DNA of 54,743 nt from DASQHW01 sp038209365 (GTDB taxonomy: Bacteria > Actinomycetota > Acidimicrobiia > IMCC26256 > PALSA-610), in contig JBBQXS010000032.1 in assembly GCA_038209365.1 (NCBI GenBank), positions 1 through 54,743 on the forward strand, written 5' to 3'. Both the position numbers and the translations under genes were made by a program. Every line of letters begins with the position of its first letter. Position 1 is the stretch's first letter. This document shows, piece by piece, positions 32,983 to 41,819 of this stretch. The notes beneath the pieces were generated by a model, which saw only the letters and a list, made by a program, of their open reading frames with translations, made no database searches and was not told where the DNA came from.

Positions 32983-35900
32983 ATGCCCAGGCGCGACGAC
33001 CTTGCATCCATACTGCTGATCGGTAGCGGTCCGATCGTGATCGGGCAGGCATGCGAGTTCGACTACTCGGGCACGCAGGCCTGCCGCGTGCTGCGTGAGG
33101 AGGGCTATCGCGTCGTCCTCGTGAACTCGAACCCTGCGACGATCATGACCGATCCCGAGTTCGCCGACGCCACCTACGTCGAGCCGCTCGACATCCCCAC
33201 GATCACGCGCGTCATCGAAAAGGAACGCCCCGACGCGCTGCTGCCGACGCTCGGGGGTCAGACGGGCCTCAACCTCGCGGTCGGGCTCCACGAAGCGGGA
33301 GTGCTCGACCGCTTCGGCGTGGAGCTCATCGGCGCGAACGTCGATGCGATCCGCACCGCGGAGGACCGCCAGCGCTTCAAGCTCGCGATGACCGAGATCG
33401 GGCTGCGGGTGCCACCGTCGGGTATTGCGTACAACGTCGACGAGGCGCTGGTCGTCGCACAGCAGGTCGGCTATCCGGTGATCGTGCGGCCTGCGTTCAT
33501 TCTCGGCGGCGGCGGCACGGGCATGGCATACGACGTCGACGAGATGCACCGGGTCGCCGCACGCGGACTCGCCGCCAGTCCCATCTCCGAGATCCTCATC
33601 GAGCGGAGCATCAGCGGGTGGAAGGAATACGAGCTCGAAGTGATGCGTGACCATGCCGACAACGTTGTGGTCATCTGCTCGATCGAGAACGTGGACCCGA
33701 TGGGCGTGCACACCGGTGAGTCGATCACCGTCGCGCCGGCGCAGACCCTCACCGACGTCGAGTACCAGCAGATGCGAGACGCCGCGTTCGCGTGCATCCG
33801 TCGCATCGGTGTCGAGACCGGCGGTTCGAACGTGCAGTTCGCCGTGCATCCGCGCACCGGCGAGCAGGTGATCATCGAGATGAATCCTCGCGTCTCGCGC
33901 AGCAGTGCCCTCGCGAGCAAGGCGACCGGGTTCCCGATCGCCAAGATTGCCGCCAAGCTCGCGGTCGGATACCGGCTCGACGAGATTCAGAACGACATCA
34001 CCCGCGAGACGCCCGCGAGCTTCGAGCCGACGATCGACTATGTGGTGACGAAGTTCCCGCGGTGGGCCTTCGAGAAGCTGCCGGGCGCGGCGCCGGTGCT
34101 CGGCACGCAGATGCAGTCGGTCGGCGAGGTGATGGCGATCGGTCGCACGTTCGCGGAGTCGCTGCAGAAGGCGGTCCGGTCCCTGGAGACCGGACGCCTC
34201 GGACTGAACTGTGATCCGGCCGAACGCGAGCTCGACGACTTCGGTGACGACGAGCTCGTGTTGAGCGCGGCGGTTCCCACGCCGGAGCGGCTGTTCCACG
34301 TCGAAGCGGCCCTGCGGCGCTTCGTGTCGGTCGAGCGGCTGCACGAGGTCACCAACATCGACCCCTGGTTCTGCGACCAGATTCTGCAGATCGTCGAGGA
34401 GCGTGACCGTCTCGACCAGCTGGGCCTGCCGAACATGACACGCGCCGACTGGCGGCGTGCCAAGCGGCTGGGCTTCGCCGACGGCCAGCTCGCGTACCTC
34501 TGGGGCGTGACGCAGGACGACATACGGGCGGCCCGGCTCGCGGCCGGGGTGCGCGTCACGTACAAGACCGTCGACACGTGCGCAGCCGAGTTCGCCGCGT
34601 ACACGCCGTACCACTACGGCACGTACGAGGACACCGACGAGATCGCGCCGCTGACCAAGCCGGCCGTCGTAATCCTGGGGAGCGGACCGAATCGCATCGG
34701 CCAGGGCGTGGAGTTCGACTACGGCTGCGTGCACGCCGCGTTCGCGCTGCGCGACGCCGGCTTCGAGACCGTGATGGTCAACTGCAATCCCGAGACCGTC
34801 TCCACCGACTACGACACGAGTGACCGTCTCTTCTTCGAGCCGCTGACCGAGGAAGACGTCCTCAACATCTGCGAACGTCTCATGGAATGCGGCGGGCCGA
34901 GCGACCTCGAGGGAATCGATCGCCGTGCGCCGGTGCTGCAGGGAGTCATCGTGAGCCTCGGGGGCCAGACGCCGTTGAAGCTCGCGCACGTGCTCGAGCG
35001 CAACGGCATTCCGGTGCTCGGCACATCTCCCAGCTCGATCGACGCGGCAGAAGACCGCGAGCAGTTCAACGCGCTGTGCACGAAGCTCGGCATCCCGCAA
35101 CCCGCAGGCGGCACCGCCTCGAACGTCGACGACGCCGTGCGCATCGCGAACGCGATCCACTATCCGGTGCTCGTGCGGCCGTCGTACGTCCTGGGCGGTC
35201 GCGCAATGCAGATCGTCTACGACGACGCCGACCTCCGCCACGCGATGATCGAGCTCACCCACACGGGATCACTGGGACGAGAAGGTGGGCTGTCGCTCGA
35301 ACGACCGGCGCTCATCGACCGCTTCCTCGAGGACGCGATCGAGGTCGATGTCGACGCATTGCGGGACCGCACTGGTGCCGTGCTGATCGGCGGGGTGATG
35401 GAGCACATCGAGGAAGCGGGTGTGCACTCGGGCGACTCCGCATGCGCGATCCCGCCGCCGACGCTGTCCGCTGACGCCATCCGCACGATCGAACAGCACA
35501 CGCGCGCTCTCGCGGATGCCCTCGACGTGATCGGCCTCTGCAACGTGCAGTACGCGGTGAAGGACGACACGGTCTTCGTCATCGAGGCGAACCCGCGCGC
35601 GAGCCGCACGGTGCCTTTCGTGAGCAAGGCGACCGGTGTGCCGCTCGCAAAGGTCGCGGCGCGCGTGATGCTCGGCGCCACGCTCGACGAGCTGCGCGAA
35701 GAAGGGCTGTTGCGTCCGCCCGCCGAGGGCAGCCACGTCGCGGTGAAGGAGGCAGTGCTGCCGTTCGGTCGCTTCCCGGACGTCGACACGATTCTCGGTC
35801 CGGAGATGCGCTCGACCGGCGAGGTGATGGGCATCGACCGTACGTTCGGGATGGCATTCGGCAAGAGTCAGGCGGGAGCGGGGAACACGCTCCCGCACCG

Positions 35901-36324
35901 TGGCGCGGTGTTCCTGTCGCTCGCCGATCGTGACAAGGACGCGGGGCTGCTCGCGGCGCGTCGCTTCGCCGAGCTCGGGTTCGTGATCGCGGCGACGGCC
36001 GGCACGGCGCGCGCGCTCGCCAATGCCGGCGTGCCGGTCGACACCGTCGTCGCCAAGGTCGGAGAGGATGTCGGGGTCGATGCGGTCGAGCTGATCTCCT
36101 CGGGCAAGGTCGACTTCGTCGTCAACACGCCCCGCGGGCGGGGCCCCCGGGCCGACGGGATGCACATCCGCCGGGCCGCCCTCTCCCACGGCGTCGCCTG
36201 CGTCACCACCGTGGCGGCCGCCCTTGCCGCCGCGGCAGGGATCGCCGAGGAGCTGGCCCGGCCCCCCGAGGTGCGGTCGCTGCAGGAGTACCACGACGAC
36301 GGCCAGCTGCGGCTCGAGGTATGA
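32983..36324 (+). CDS. carB: carbamoyl-phosphate synthase large subunit
   Basis: An 1113-residue synthetase with two homologous ATP-grasp halves. The first (about 1-400) includes ILLIGSGPIVIGQACEFDYSGTQAC and IVRPAFILGGGGTGMAYD. An oligomerisation segment follows, then the second ATP-grasp half (about 560-940) with VVILGSGPNRIGQGVEFDYGCVHA and VLVRPSYVLGGRAMQIVYD. The C-terminal MGS-type allosteric domain (about 950-1090) ends with GMHIRRAALSHGVACVTTVAAALAAA. Length is normal. It overlaps pyrD by 4 nt. Confidence 0.97.
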   Translation: MPRRDDLASILLIGSGPIVIGQACEFDYSGTQACRVLREEGYRVVLVNSNPATIMTDPEFADATYVEPLDIPTITRVIEKERPDALLPTLGGQTGLNLAVGLHEAGVLDRFGVELIGANVDAIRTAEDRQRFKLAMTEIGLRVPPSGIAYNVDEALVVAQQVGYPVIVRPAFILGGGGTGMAYDVDEMHRVAARGLAASPISEILIERSISGWKEYELEVMRDHADNVVVICSIENVDPMGVHTGESITVAPAQTLTDVEYQQMRDAAFACIRRIGVETGGSNVQFAVHPRTGEQVIIEMNPRVSRSSALASKATGFPIAKIAAKLAVGYRLDEIQNDITRETPASFEPTIDYVVTKFPRWAFEKLPGAAPVLGTQMQSVGEVMAIGRTFAESLQKAVRSLETGRLGLNCDPAERELDDFGDDELVLSAAVPTPERLFHVEAALRRFVSVERLHEVTNIDPWFCDQILQIVEERDRLDQLGLPNMTRADWRRAKRLGFADGQLAYLWGVTQDDIRAARLAAGVRVTYKTVDTCAAEFAAYTPYHYGTYEDTDEIAPLTKPAVVILGSGPNRIGQGVEFDYGCVHAAFALRDAGFETVMVNCNPETVSTDYDTSDRLFFEPLTEEDVLNICERLMECGGPSDLEGIDRRAPVLQGVIVSLGGQTPLKLAHVLERNGIPVLGTSPSSIDAAEDREQFNALCTKLGIPQPAGGTASNVDDAVRIANAIHYPVLVRPSYVLGGRAMQIVYDDADLRHAMIELTHTGSLGREGGLSLERPALIDRFLEDAIEVDVDALRDRTGAVLIGGVMEHIEEAGVHSGDSACAIPPPTLSADAIRTIEQHTRALADALDVIGLCNVQYAVKDDTVFVIEANPRASRTVPFVSKATGVPLAKVAARVMLGATLDELREEGLLRPPAEGSHVAVKEAVLPFGRFPDVDTILGPEMRSTGEVMGIDRTFGMAFGKSQAGAGNTLPHRGAVFLSLADRDKDAGLLAARRFAELGFVIAATAGTARALANAGVPVDTVVAKVGEDVGVDAVELISSGKVDFVVNTPRGRGPRADGMHIRRAALSHGVACVTTVAAALAAAAGIAEELARPPEVRSLQEYHDDGQLRLEV

Positions 36325-37268
36325 GGTCCCGCGGGTCCCCGGCGGCGGTCGACCTGGGCGTCGATCTCGGAGGTGTCCCGCTGCCCAACCCCGTCGTCGC
36401 GGCGTCGGGCACGTTCGGCCACGGCGCCGAGGTTGCCCGGCTGTGCCCGCCCGCCGGGATCGGCGCGGTGACGGCGAAGTCCGTCGCGATCTTCGCATCC
36501 GTTGGCAACCCGCCGTTGCGCGTCACCGAAGCGCCCGGCGGCGGCATGTTGAATTCGGTGGGACTTCCAGGGCCGGGTGTCGACGCGTGGATCATGCACG
36601 ACTTGCCCGCGCTCGAAGCGTACGGCGCGCGCGTGATCGCGTCGATCTGGGGTCGCAGCATCGAGGAGTTCGAAAAGGCGGCGCGCGCGCTCGAGGCGGT
36701 CGCGCATCGCATCACCGCGGTCGAAGTGAACTTGTCGTGTCCGAACGTCGAGGACCGCGCGCACGTCTTCGCGCACTCGCCGCACGCGACGCGCCAGGCG
36801 ACAGGCGCGGTGGTGGACGCGCTCGGCGGCAACGTCTCGGTGTTCGCGAAGCTGTCGCCCAACGTCACCGACATCGTCGAGATCGCGACCGCCGCGGTCG
36901 ACGCGGGCGCAACGGGTCTCACACTCGTCAACACGGTGATGGGTCTCCTCATCGACGCGACGGCGCGCGTGCCGCGTCTCGGCGCGGGTGGCGGAGGTCT
37001 CAGTGGTCCGCCGATCAAGGCCATCGCCCTCCGCGCGGTGGCGGACGTGGCGCGCACACATCCCGGCGTGCCGATCATCGGCACGGGTGGAGTGACCACC
37101 GGCGAAGACGCGGTCGAGATGCTGCTCGCGGGAGCGCACGCGGTTGGTGTCGGCACCGCGACGTTTCTCGACCCGCGCGCGACGCTGCGCATCGTCGACG
37201 AACTTCGCACGTGGTGCGCGCGCAACGGTGTGTCGCGCGTGCGCGATCTCACGGGAGGGATGCAATGA
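36321..37268 (+). CDS. pyrD: dihydroorotate dehydrogenase, class 1 (PyrDB-like)
   Basis: A 315-residue FMN-dependent TIM barrel. Class 1 character is shown by the catalytic-loop cysteine C140 in VNLSCPNVE (class 2 enzymes have Ser). NPVVAASGTFG, GMLNSVGLPGPGVDAW, GGGLSGPPIKAIALRAV and IIGTGGVTTGEDAVEMLLAGAHAVGVGTA are further signatures. It most resembles the 1B type, which normally works with the iron-sulphur/FAD subunit PyrK, but no pyrK lies here. The start is an ATGA overlap with carB and the stop overlaps pyrF. Confidence 0.93.
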   Translation: MRSRGSPAAVDLGVDLGGVPLPNPVVAASGTFGHGAEVARLCPPAGIGAVTAKSVAIFASVGNPPLRVTEAPGGGMLNSVGLPGPGVDAWIMHDLPALEAYGARVIASIWGRSIEEFEKAARALEAVAHRITAVEVNLSCPNVEDRAHVFAHSPHATRQATGAVVDALGGNVSVFAKLSPNVTDIVEIATAAVDAGATGLTLVNTVMGLLIDATARVPRLGAGGGGLSGPPIKAIALRAVADVARTHPGVPIIGTGGVTTGEDAVEMLLAGAHAVGVGTATFLDPRATLRIVDELRTWCARNGVSRVRDLTGGMQ

Positions 37269-37972
37269 CGACCATCGACGCGGGACACGTACGCGACCGC
37301 CTGGCCCTCGCGCTCGACGTCCCGGATCTCGACGCCGCCGAGCACCTCGCCAAGGAGGTGAGCCCCTGGTGCGGGGTCGCCAAGGTCGGGCTCGAGCTGT
37401 TCTCGGCGGCGGGCCCGGAGGCGATCGTCCGGCTGCGGGCGCTCGACCTGAAGGTGTTCGCGGACCTGAAACTGCACGACATCCCGACGACCGTCGGCCG
37501 CGCGTCACGCGTCATCGGCCGGCTCGGCGTGCACTACCTGAACTTCCATGCGGCCGGCGGTGTCGACATGCTGCGCGCAGCCGTCGAAGGTCTTGCCGAG
37601 GGCGCGCAAGAGGCGCGCCACGCGCCACCGGTGCCGATCGCCGTGACGGTGCTCACGAGTGACCCGGACGCGAGTCAGTTCGACGCGCGTCTCGCCGCCG
37701 CGATCGAGAGTGGCTGCGGCGGCGTGGTTTGCTCCGTACACGAGATTGCTCGCGTGCGCGACGCGAGCCGCGACTTCGTCACGGTCGTTCCCGGGGTTCG
37801 TTTCGACGACGGCGCGCGCCACGACCAGGCGCGCGTCGGTACGCCTGACGAGGCTGCGCGCGCGGGCGCAGACGTGCTCGTCGTCGGCCGCGCGGTGACG
37901 CACGCGAAGGACCCGCGCGCCGCCGCGCAACGCGTGTTCGATGCAGTCACGAACGCGCTCGCGAGCCACTAG
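37265..37972 (+). CDS. pyrF: orotidine-5'-phosphate decarboxylase
   Basis: A 235-residue TIM-barrel enzyme (short, bacterial group I type) that converts OMP to UMP. The catalytic Asp-Lys-x-x-Asp array is in FADLKLHDIPTTV, with LALDVPDLDAA at the N-terminus, VTVLTS in strand 5, VVPGVRFDDGARHDQARVGTPDEAARAGADVLVVGRAVT at the phosphate site. It is the last pyr gene in the cluster; pyrE is not found in this window. Confidence 0.96.
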   Translation: MTTIDAGHVRDRLALALDVPDLDAAEHLAKEVSPWCGVAKVGLELFSAAGPEAIVRLRALDLKVFADLKLHDIPTTVGRASRVIGRLGVHYLNFHAAGGVDMLRAAVEGLAEGAQEARHAPPVPIAVTVLTSDPDASQFDARLAAAIESGCGGVVCSVHEIARVRDASRDFVTVVPGVRFDDGARHDQARVGTPDEAARAGADVLVVGRAVTHAKDPRAAAQRVFDAVTNALASH

Positions 37973-38114
37973 CGCGTCGAGCACGGTCGCGCAAGCGCTC
38001 GCCCAGTTGCGACGCGGCACAGTGTCGCTATGCTGAACCGCTGCATTCCCCGGCCGGCGGAGGACGGGGATCCAGATCGCCACTTTCCCCATCGCCGCCC
38101 CAGTGGAGGACACC

Positions 38115-38441
38115 ATGGCGAACCCGCCTCAGCTCACGCCGGAGCAGCGTCAGCTCGCGCTCGAGAAGGCCGCGGCCGCGCGTCGCCAGAGGGCGGAGGT
38201 GAAGGACAAGTTGAAGATCGGATCCCTCACGTTGTCGGAGCTCTTCGACGCTGCCGACACCCAAGACGGTGCCGGCGCGATGCTCGCCAAGCTGAAAGTC
38301 GTCAGCGTGCTCGAGTCGTTGCCGGGCGTCGGCAAGGTGCGAGCCCGCAACATCATGTCGGAGCTCGAGATCTCCGAGAGCCGCCGCTTGCGAGGACTCG
38401 GGACGAACCAGCGTCGGGCGCTGCTCGACAAATTTGCCTGA
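38115..38441 (+). CDS. mihF: actinobacterial integration host factor mIHF
   Basis: A 108-residue nucleoid-associated DNA-binding protein. The N-terminal helix (about 5-35) is Arg/Lys-rich, and the S13-like helix-two-turn-helix domain contains VVSVLESLPGVGKVRARNIMSELEISESRRLRGLGTNQRRAL in outline. ATG 38115 follows GGAGG by five nt; GTG 38103 upstream is in frame but overlaps that site. The order pyrF-mihF-gmk-rpoZ is conserved in actinobacteria. It overlaps gmk by 8 nt. Confidence 0.94.
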   Translation: MANPPQLTPEQRQLALEKAAAARRQRAEVKDKLKIGSLTLSELFDAADTQDGAGAMLAKLKVVSVLESLPGVGKVRARNIMSELEISESRRLRGLGTNQRRALLDKFA

Positions 38442-39042
38442 GCCCACTGCACGCGGGGTACTGCTCGTTCTCGCGGGAACGTCCGGCGCGGGGAAGGGCA
38501 CCGTCGGCGCCCGCCTGCGCGCGACCGATCCCGACCTGCACTGGTCGGTCTCGTGGACGACGCGCCCGCGCCGGCCGAACGAGGTCGCCGATGTCGACTA
38601 CCACTATGTGTCGCGCGACGAGTTCGAACGCCTACGCGACGAGGGCGGCTTCCTCGAGTGGTTCGAGGTCTACGGGGATCTGAAGGGCACGCCCAAGCAG
38701 TTCGTCCTCGACGAGCTCGTCTCCGGGCACGACGTCATGCTCGAGGTCGACGTGCAAGGTGCATTGGCCGTGAAACGGGCGCTGCCGGAGGCCCTGCTCG
38801 TGTTCGTGAGGGCGCCGAGCCGGGCCGAGCAACGCCGGCGTCTCGAGGCGCGAGCCCAGGTCACGGGCGAGGCGGCCGAGAGCATCGAAGGGCGGCTCGG
38901 ACACGCCGAGGACGAGGAACGCATCGGCGAGACCCAATTCGACCGGGTCGTCGTCAACGACGACGTGGATCGGGCGGCCGCCGAGATCGCTGGTATCCTG
39001 ACCAACCGCCGTACTGCGGGTCAAAACCCCCAAGGAGCCTGA
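38434..39042 (+). CDS. gmk: guanylate kinase
   Basis: A 202-residue P-loop nucleotide kinase converting GMP to GDP. Walker A is GTSGAGKGT near residues 15-23; WSVSWTTRPRRPNEVADVDYHYVSRDEF is the GMP-binding region; LEVDVQGALAVK and the APSRAEQRRRLEARA lid follow. TTG 38434 is the only plausible start and overlaps the mihF stop. It ends with a TGATG overlap on rpoZ. Confidence 0.95.
   Translation: MPEPTARGVLLVLAGTSGAGKGTVGARLRATDPDLHWSVSWTTRPRRPNEVADVDYHYVSRDEFERLRDEGGFLEWFEVYGDLKGTPKQFVLDELVSGHDVMLEVDVQGALAVKRALPEALLVFVRAPSRAEQRRRLEARAQVTGEAAESIEGRLGHAEDEERIGETQFDRVVVNDDVDRAAAEIAGILTNRRTAGQNPQGA
38994..38999 (+). promoter_or_regulatory. possible -10 box for rpoZ
   Basis: TATCCT lies inside the 3' end of gmk, 42 nt before the rpoZ ATG. 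It could give rpoZ extra transcription; there is no clear -35. Confidence 0.25.
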
Positions 39043-39356
39043 TGGCAGAGCGTCGCCCTTCGCTGATGGAGCCCCGAATCGAACAGCTGATGGGCAAGGT
39101 GGACTCGAAATTCACCCTCGTGACGCTCGCCGCCATGCGGGCCCGGGAGATCAACGACTACTACAACCAGCTCGGCGAGGGGCTCGGCCGGATCGTGCCG
39201 CCGCAAGTGACGTCGCTGTCCCGCAAGCCGTTGTCGATCGCGCTGGAAGAGGTTGCGCTCGGCAAGATCGTGTACGAGCGGATCGTGCCCGAGGAACAGG
39301 GCGAGAGCGCGGGTGAGGGCGCGGAGGCGGCCGAGCCGCCCGACGCGACCGCCTGA
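39042..39356 (+). CDS. rpoZ: RNA polymerase omega subunit
   Basis: A 104-residue small subunit. EPRIEQLMGKVDSKFTLVTLAAMRAREINDYYNQLG matches the omega core, with RKPLSIALEEVALGKIVYER forming the conserved second half. The C-terminus is an acidic, probably disordered tail. ATG 39042 follows AAGGAG (39032-39037) by four nt; ATG 39066 is an alternative. Its place between gmk and coaBC is the standard order. Confidence 0.94.
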   Translation: MAERRPSLMEPRIEQLMGKVDSKFTLVTLAAMRAREINDYYNQLGEGLGRIVPPQVTSLSRKPLSIALEEVALGKIVYERIVPEEQGESAGEGAEAAEPPDATA

Positions 39357-39371
39357 GCCGCCGGGACTTCG

Positions 39372-40586
39372 ATGCCGCCCTCGATGCCCCGGGTCGTCCT
39401 GGGGGTGTGTGGGGGAATTGCCGCATACAAGGCGGTCGAGGTGTGCCGGCGCCTCGTCGACGCCGGCGTGCACGTCGCACCGGTGCTCACCGAGGACGCG
39501 CAGCGCTTCGTCGGCGCACTCACGTTCTCGGCGCTGGCGTCGGAGCCCGCGCGCACGTCCCTCTTCGGCTCGCCCGAGCCCATTCCGCACACGCGCCTCG
39601 GCCAGTCGGCCGACCTGATCCTCGTCGCGCCCGCGACCGCGAAGCTCCTCGGCAAGTACGCGGCCGGGATCTCCGACGACCTCCTCACGGCAACGCTCCT
39701 GGCGACCCGCGCGCCCGTGCTCGTCTGTCCTGCGATGCACACCGAGATGTGGGAACACCCCGCGGTCCAGGCGAACCTCGACACGCTGCGGCGCCGCGGC
39801 GTGCACGTGTTGGCGCCCGAGGAGGGACGTCTCGCGGGCGGTGACGCAGGCGCCGGGCGGCTTCCCGAGCCCGCGACCATCGCGGCCGCCGCGCTCGCCC
39901 TGCTGACACCCGGCCGCGCGCTCTCGGGTCGCACGGTGCTGGTCACGGCCGGCGGCACCCGCGAGGCCATCGACCCCGTTCGCTACATCGGGAACCGCTC
40001 CTCGGGGAAGATGGGCCACGCGCTCGCCGACGCGGCCGCGCGTCGCGGTGCGCGGGTCGTGCTGATCACCACGGCGTCCCGGCCCGTCGGTGCGGGTGTC
40101 GACGTCGTCCACGTCGAGAGTGCCGAGGAGCTGCACGACGCGGTCATGGCCCGGGCCGGGGACGCCGACGCGGTGATCATGGCCGCGGCGGTCGCGGACT
40201 TCCGGCCCAAGGCGGTTGCACCACAGAAGCTCAAGAAGGGTGACGGGGTTCCCGAGGTGCAGCTCGAGCCCACCGTCGACATCCTCGCCGCCCTCGGTCG
40301 TACCAAACGCGCGGGCCAGGTCGTCGTCGGCTTCGCCGCCGAGACCGAACGGGTCCAAGAGCACGCGGCCGCGAAGTTGGTGGCCAAGCGCGTCGACCTC
40401 ATGGTGGCCAACGACGTGGGTGCGGCCGATGCGGGCTTCGAGGTGGACACCAACCGGGCGGTGTTGCTCGACGCCGACGGTGGGGTCGCCGAGACGCCGC
40501 TCCTGACGAAGGTCGCCCTGGCCGGCGTCGTGCTCGACCGCGTGGCGGAGCTCATCGATCGGCGTCACGGACGCCCATCCCCCTAG
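39372..40586 (+). CDS. coaBC: bifunctional phosphopantothenoylcysteine decarboxylase / synthase
   Basis: A 404-residue coenzyme A biosynthesis protein. The CoaC half (about 1-185) is an HFCD flavoprotein with LGVCGGIAAYKAVEVCRRL, a catalytic His region near HTRLG, and PAMHTEMW. Actinobacterial CoaC often has His where others have Asn in PAMN. The CoaB half starts at about residue 190 with VLVTAGGTREAIDPVRYIGNRSSGKMG, followed by AAAVADFRP and KLKK. Function is firm. It lies 15 nt after rpoZ and before metK. Confidence 0.95.
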   Translation: MPPSMPRVVLGVCGGIAAYKAVEVCRRLVDAGVHVAPVLTEDAQRFVGALTFSALASEPARTSLFGSPEPIPHTRLGQSADLILVAPATAKLLGKYAAGISDDLLTATLLATRAPVLVCPAMHTEMWEHPAVQANLDTLRRRGVHVLAPEEGRLAGGDAGAGRLPEPATIAAAALALLTPGRALSGRTVLVTAGGTREAIDPVRYIGNRSSGKMGHALADAAARRGARVVLITTASRPVGAGVDVVHVESAEELHDAVMARAGDADAVIMAAAVADFRPKAVAPQKLKKGDGVPEVQLEPTVDILAALGRTKRAGQVVVGFAAETERVQEHAAAKLVAKRVDLMVANDVGAADAGFEVDTNRAVLLDADGGVAETPLLTKVALAGVVLDRVAELIDRRHGRPSP

Positions 40587-40589
40587 CAT
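40584..40589 (+). promoter_or_regulatory. possible -10 box of metK
   Basis: TAGCAT overlaps the coaBC stop codon and lies 39 nt before the metK GTG, which has its own GAGGGGG ribosome-binding site. No -35 is recognised. Confidence 0.3.
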
Positions 40590-40628
40590 GCGGGCCTCGC
40601 ATCTGGTCGCGCGGTCGAGGGGGCATTC

Positions 40629-41819
40629 GTGAGCAGGCATACCTTCACGTCGGAGTCCGTCACCGAGGGCCATCCCGACAAGATGTCGGATCAGATCAGT
40701 GACAGCGTGCTCGACGCCGTGCTCGCCGAGGACCCGTACGGCCGGGTGGCGTGCGAGACGATGGTCACGACCGGTCTCGTCGTGGTCGCCGGCGAGATCA
40801 GCACGTCGGCCTACATCGACGTCTCGCGGCTGGCCCGGGAGACGATCAACGGCATCGGCTACACGGACGCGGCCTACGGCATCGACGGCAAGACGTGCGG
40901 GGTGATCGTCTCGATCGACGAGCAGTCGCCCGACATCGCGATGGGTGTCGACAAGGCGCTCGAGCAGAAGGCCGGCACCGGCGACGCGTACGACGAGGTC
41001 GGCGCCGGCGACCAGGGCATGATGTTCGGCTACGCGACCGACGACACCGAAGATCTCATGCCGATGCCGATCTGGCTCGCTCACCGCCTGGCCCGCCGCC
41101 TGGCGCAGGTGCGCAAGGAGGGCATCGTGGACATCCTGCGGCCCGACGGCAAGACCCAGGTGTCGGTCGAATACGAAGACGGGGTGCCGCGCCGCCTCGA
41201 CACGGTGCTCATCTCGACGCAGCACTCGCCCAACGTCGATATCGACAAGGAGCTGCGGCCCGCACTCCTCGAGCACGTCATCAGGCCGTCGCTCCCCGCG
41301 CAGTTCGTCGACGACGACTTCGACGTGTTCGTGAACCCCACCGGCCAGTTCGAGCTGGGCGGCCCGCACGCGGACTGCGGGCTCACCGGCCGCAAGATCA
41401 TCGTCGACACCTACGGCGGCATGGCGCGACACGGCGGCGGCGCCTTCTCGGGCAAGGACCCGACCAAGGTCGACCGCTCGGCCGCCTACGCGGTGCGTCA
41501 GATCGCCAAGGCTGTCGTGGCGTCCGGGCTCGCGAAGCGGTGCGAGGCGCAGGTCGCGTACGCGATCGGGGTGGCGCACCCGGTGTCGATCATGGTGGAC
41601 ACGTTCGGCACCTCGGAGATCGCGCCGGACAAGCTCGAGGCGATGGTGCGCGACGTGTTCGACATGCGTCCGGCCGCGATCATCGAGCGGCTCGACCTCC
41701 GGAGGCCGATCTACAAGCGCACGGCTGCGTACGGGCACTTCGGTCGCACCGACGGTGACGGCTTCACCTGGGAGAACGTCCAGCCGTACGCCGACGAGCT
41801 GCGCCGCGCCGCCGGTTGA
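40629..41819 (+). CDS. metK: S-adenosylmethionine synthase
   Basis: A 396-residue tetrameric enzyme making SAM from methionine and ATP. Signature segments are FTSESVTEGHPDKMSDQISD, GAGDQGMMFGYA (hexapeptide signature), GRKIIVDTYGG and GGGAFSGKDPTKVDRSAAY (phosphate-binding P-loop-like). Length and order are normal. GTG 40629 follows GAGGGGG. It ends in a TTGA overlap with priA. Confidence 0.97.
   Translation: MSRHTFTSESVTEGHPDKMSDQISDSVLDAVLAEDPYGRVACETMVTTGLVVVAGEISTSAYIDVSRLARETINGIGYTDAAYGIDGKTCGVIVSIDEQSPDIAMGVDKALEQKAGTGDAYDEVGAGDQGMMFGYATDDTEDLMPMPIWLAHRLARRLAQVRKEGIVDILRPDGKTQVSVEYEDGVPRRLDTVLISTQHSPNVDIDKELRPALLEHVIRPSLPAQFVDDDFDVFVNPTGQFELGGPHADCGLTGRKIIVDTYGGMARHGGGAFSGKDPTKVDRSAAYAVRQIAKAVVASGLAKRCEAQVAYAIGVAHPVSIMVDTFGTSEIAPDKLEAMVRDVFDMRPAAIIERLDLRRPIYKRTAAYGHFGRTDGDGFTWENVQPYADELRRAAG

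Noticed and set aside
32953..35262. Long minus-strand frame opposite carB
   Set aside because: Same antisense effect; low-complexity composition, no domain and no start signal.
39372..40586. His in place of Asn in the CoaC PAMN motif
   Set aside because: Mycobacterial CoaBC carries the same PAMHTEMW sequence as I recall it, so it is not unusual.
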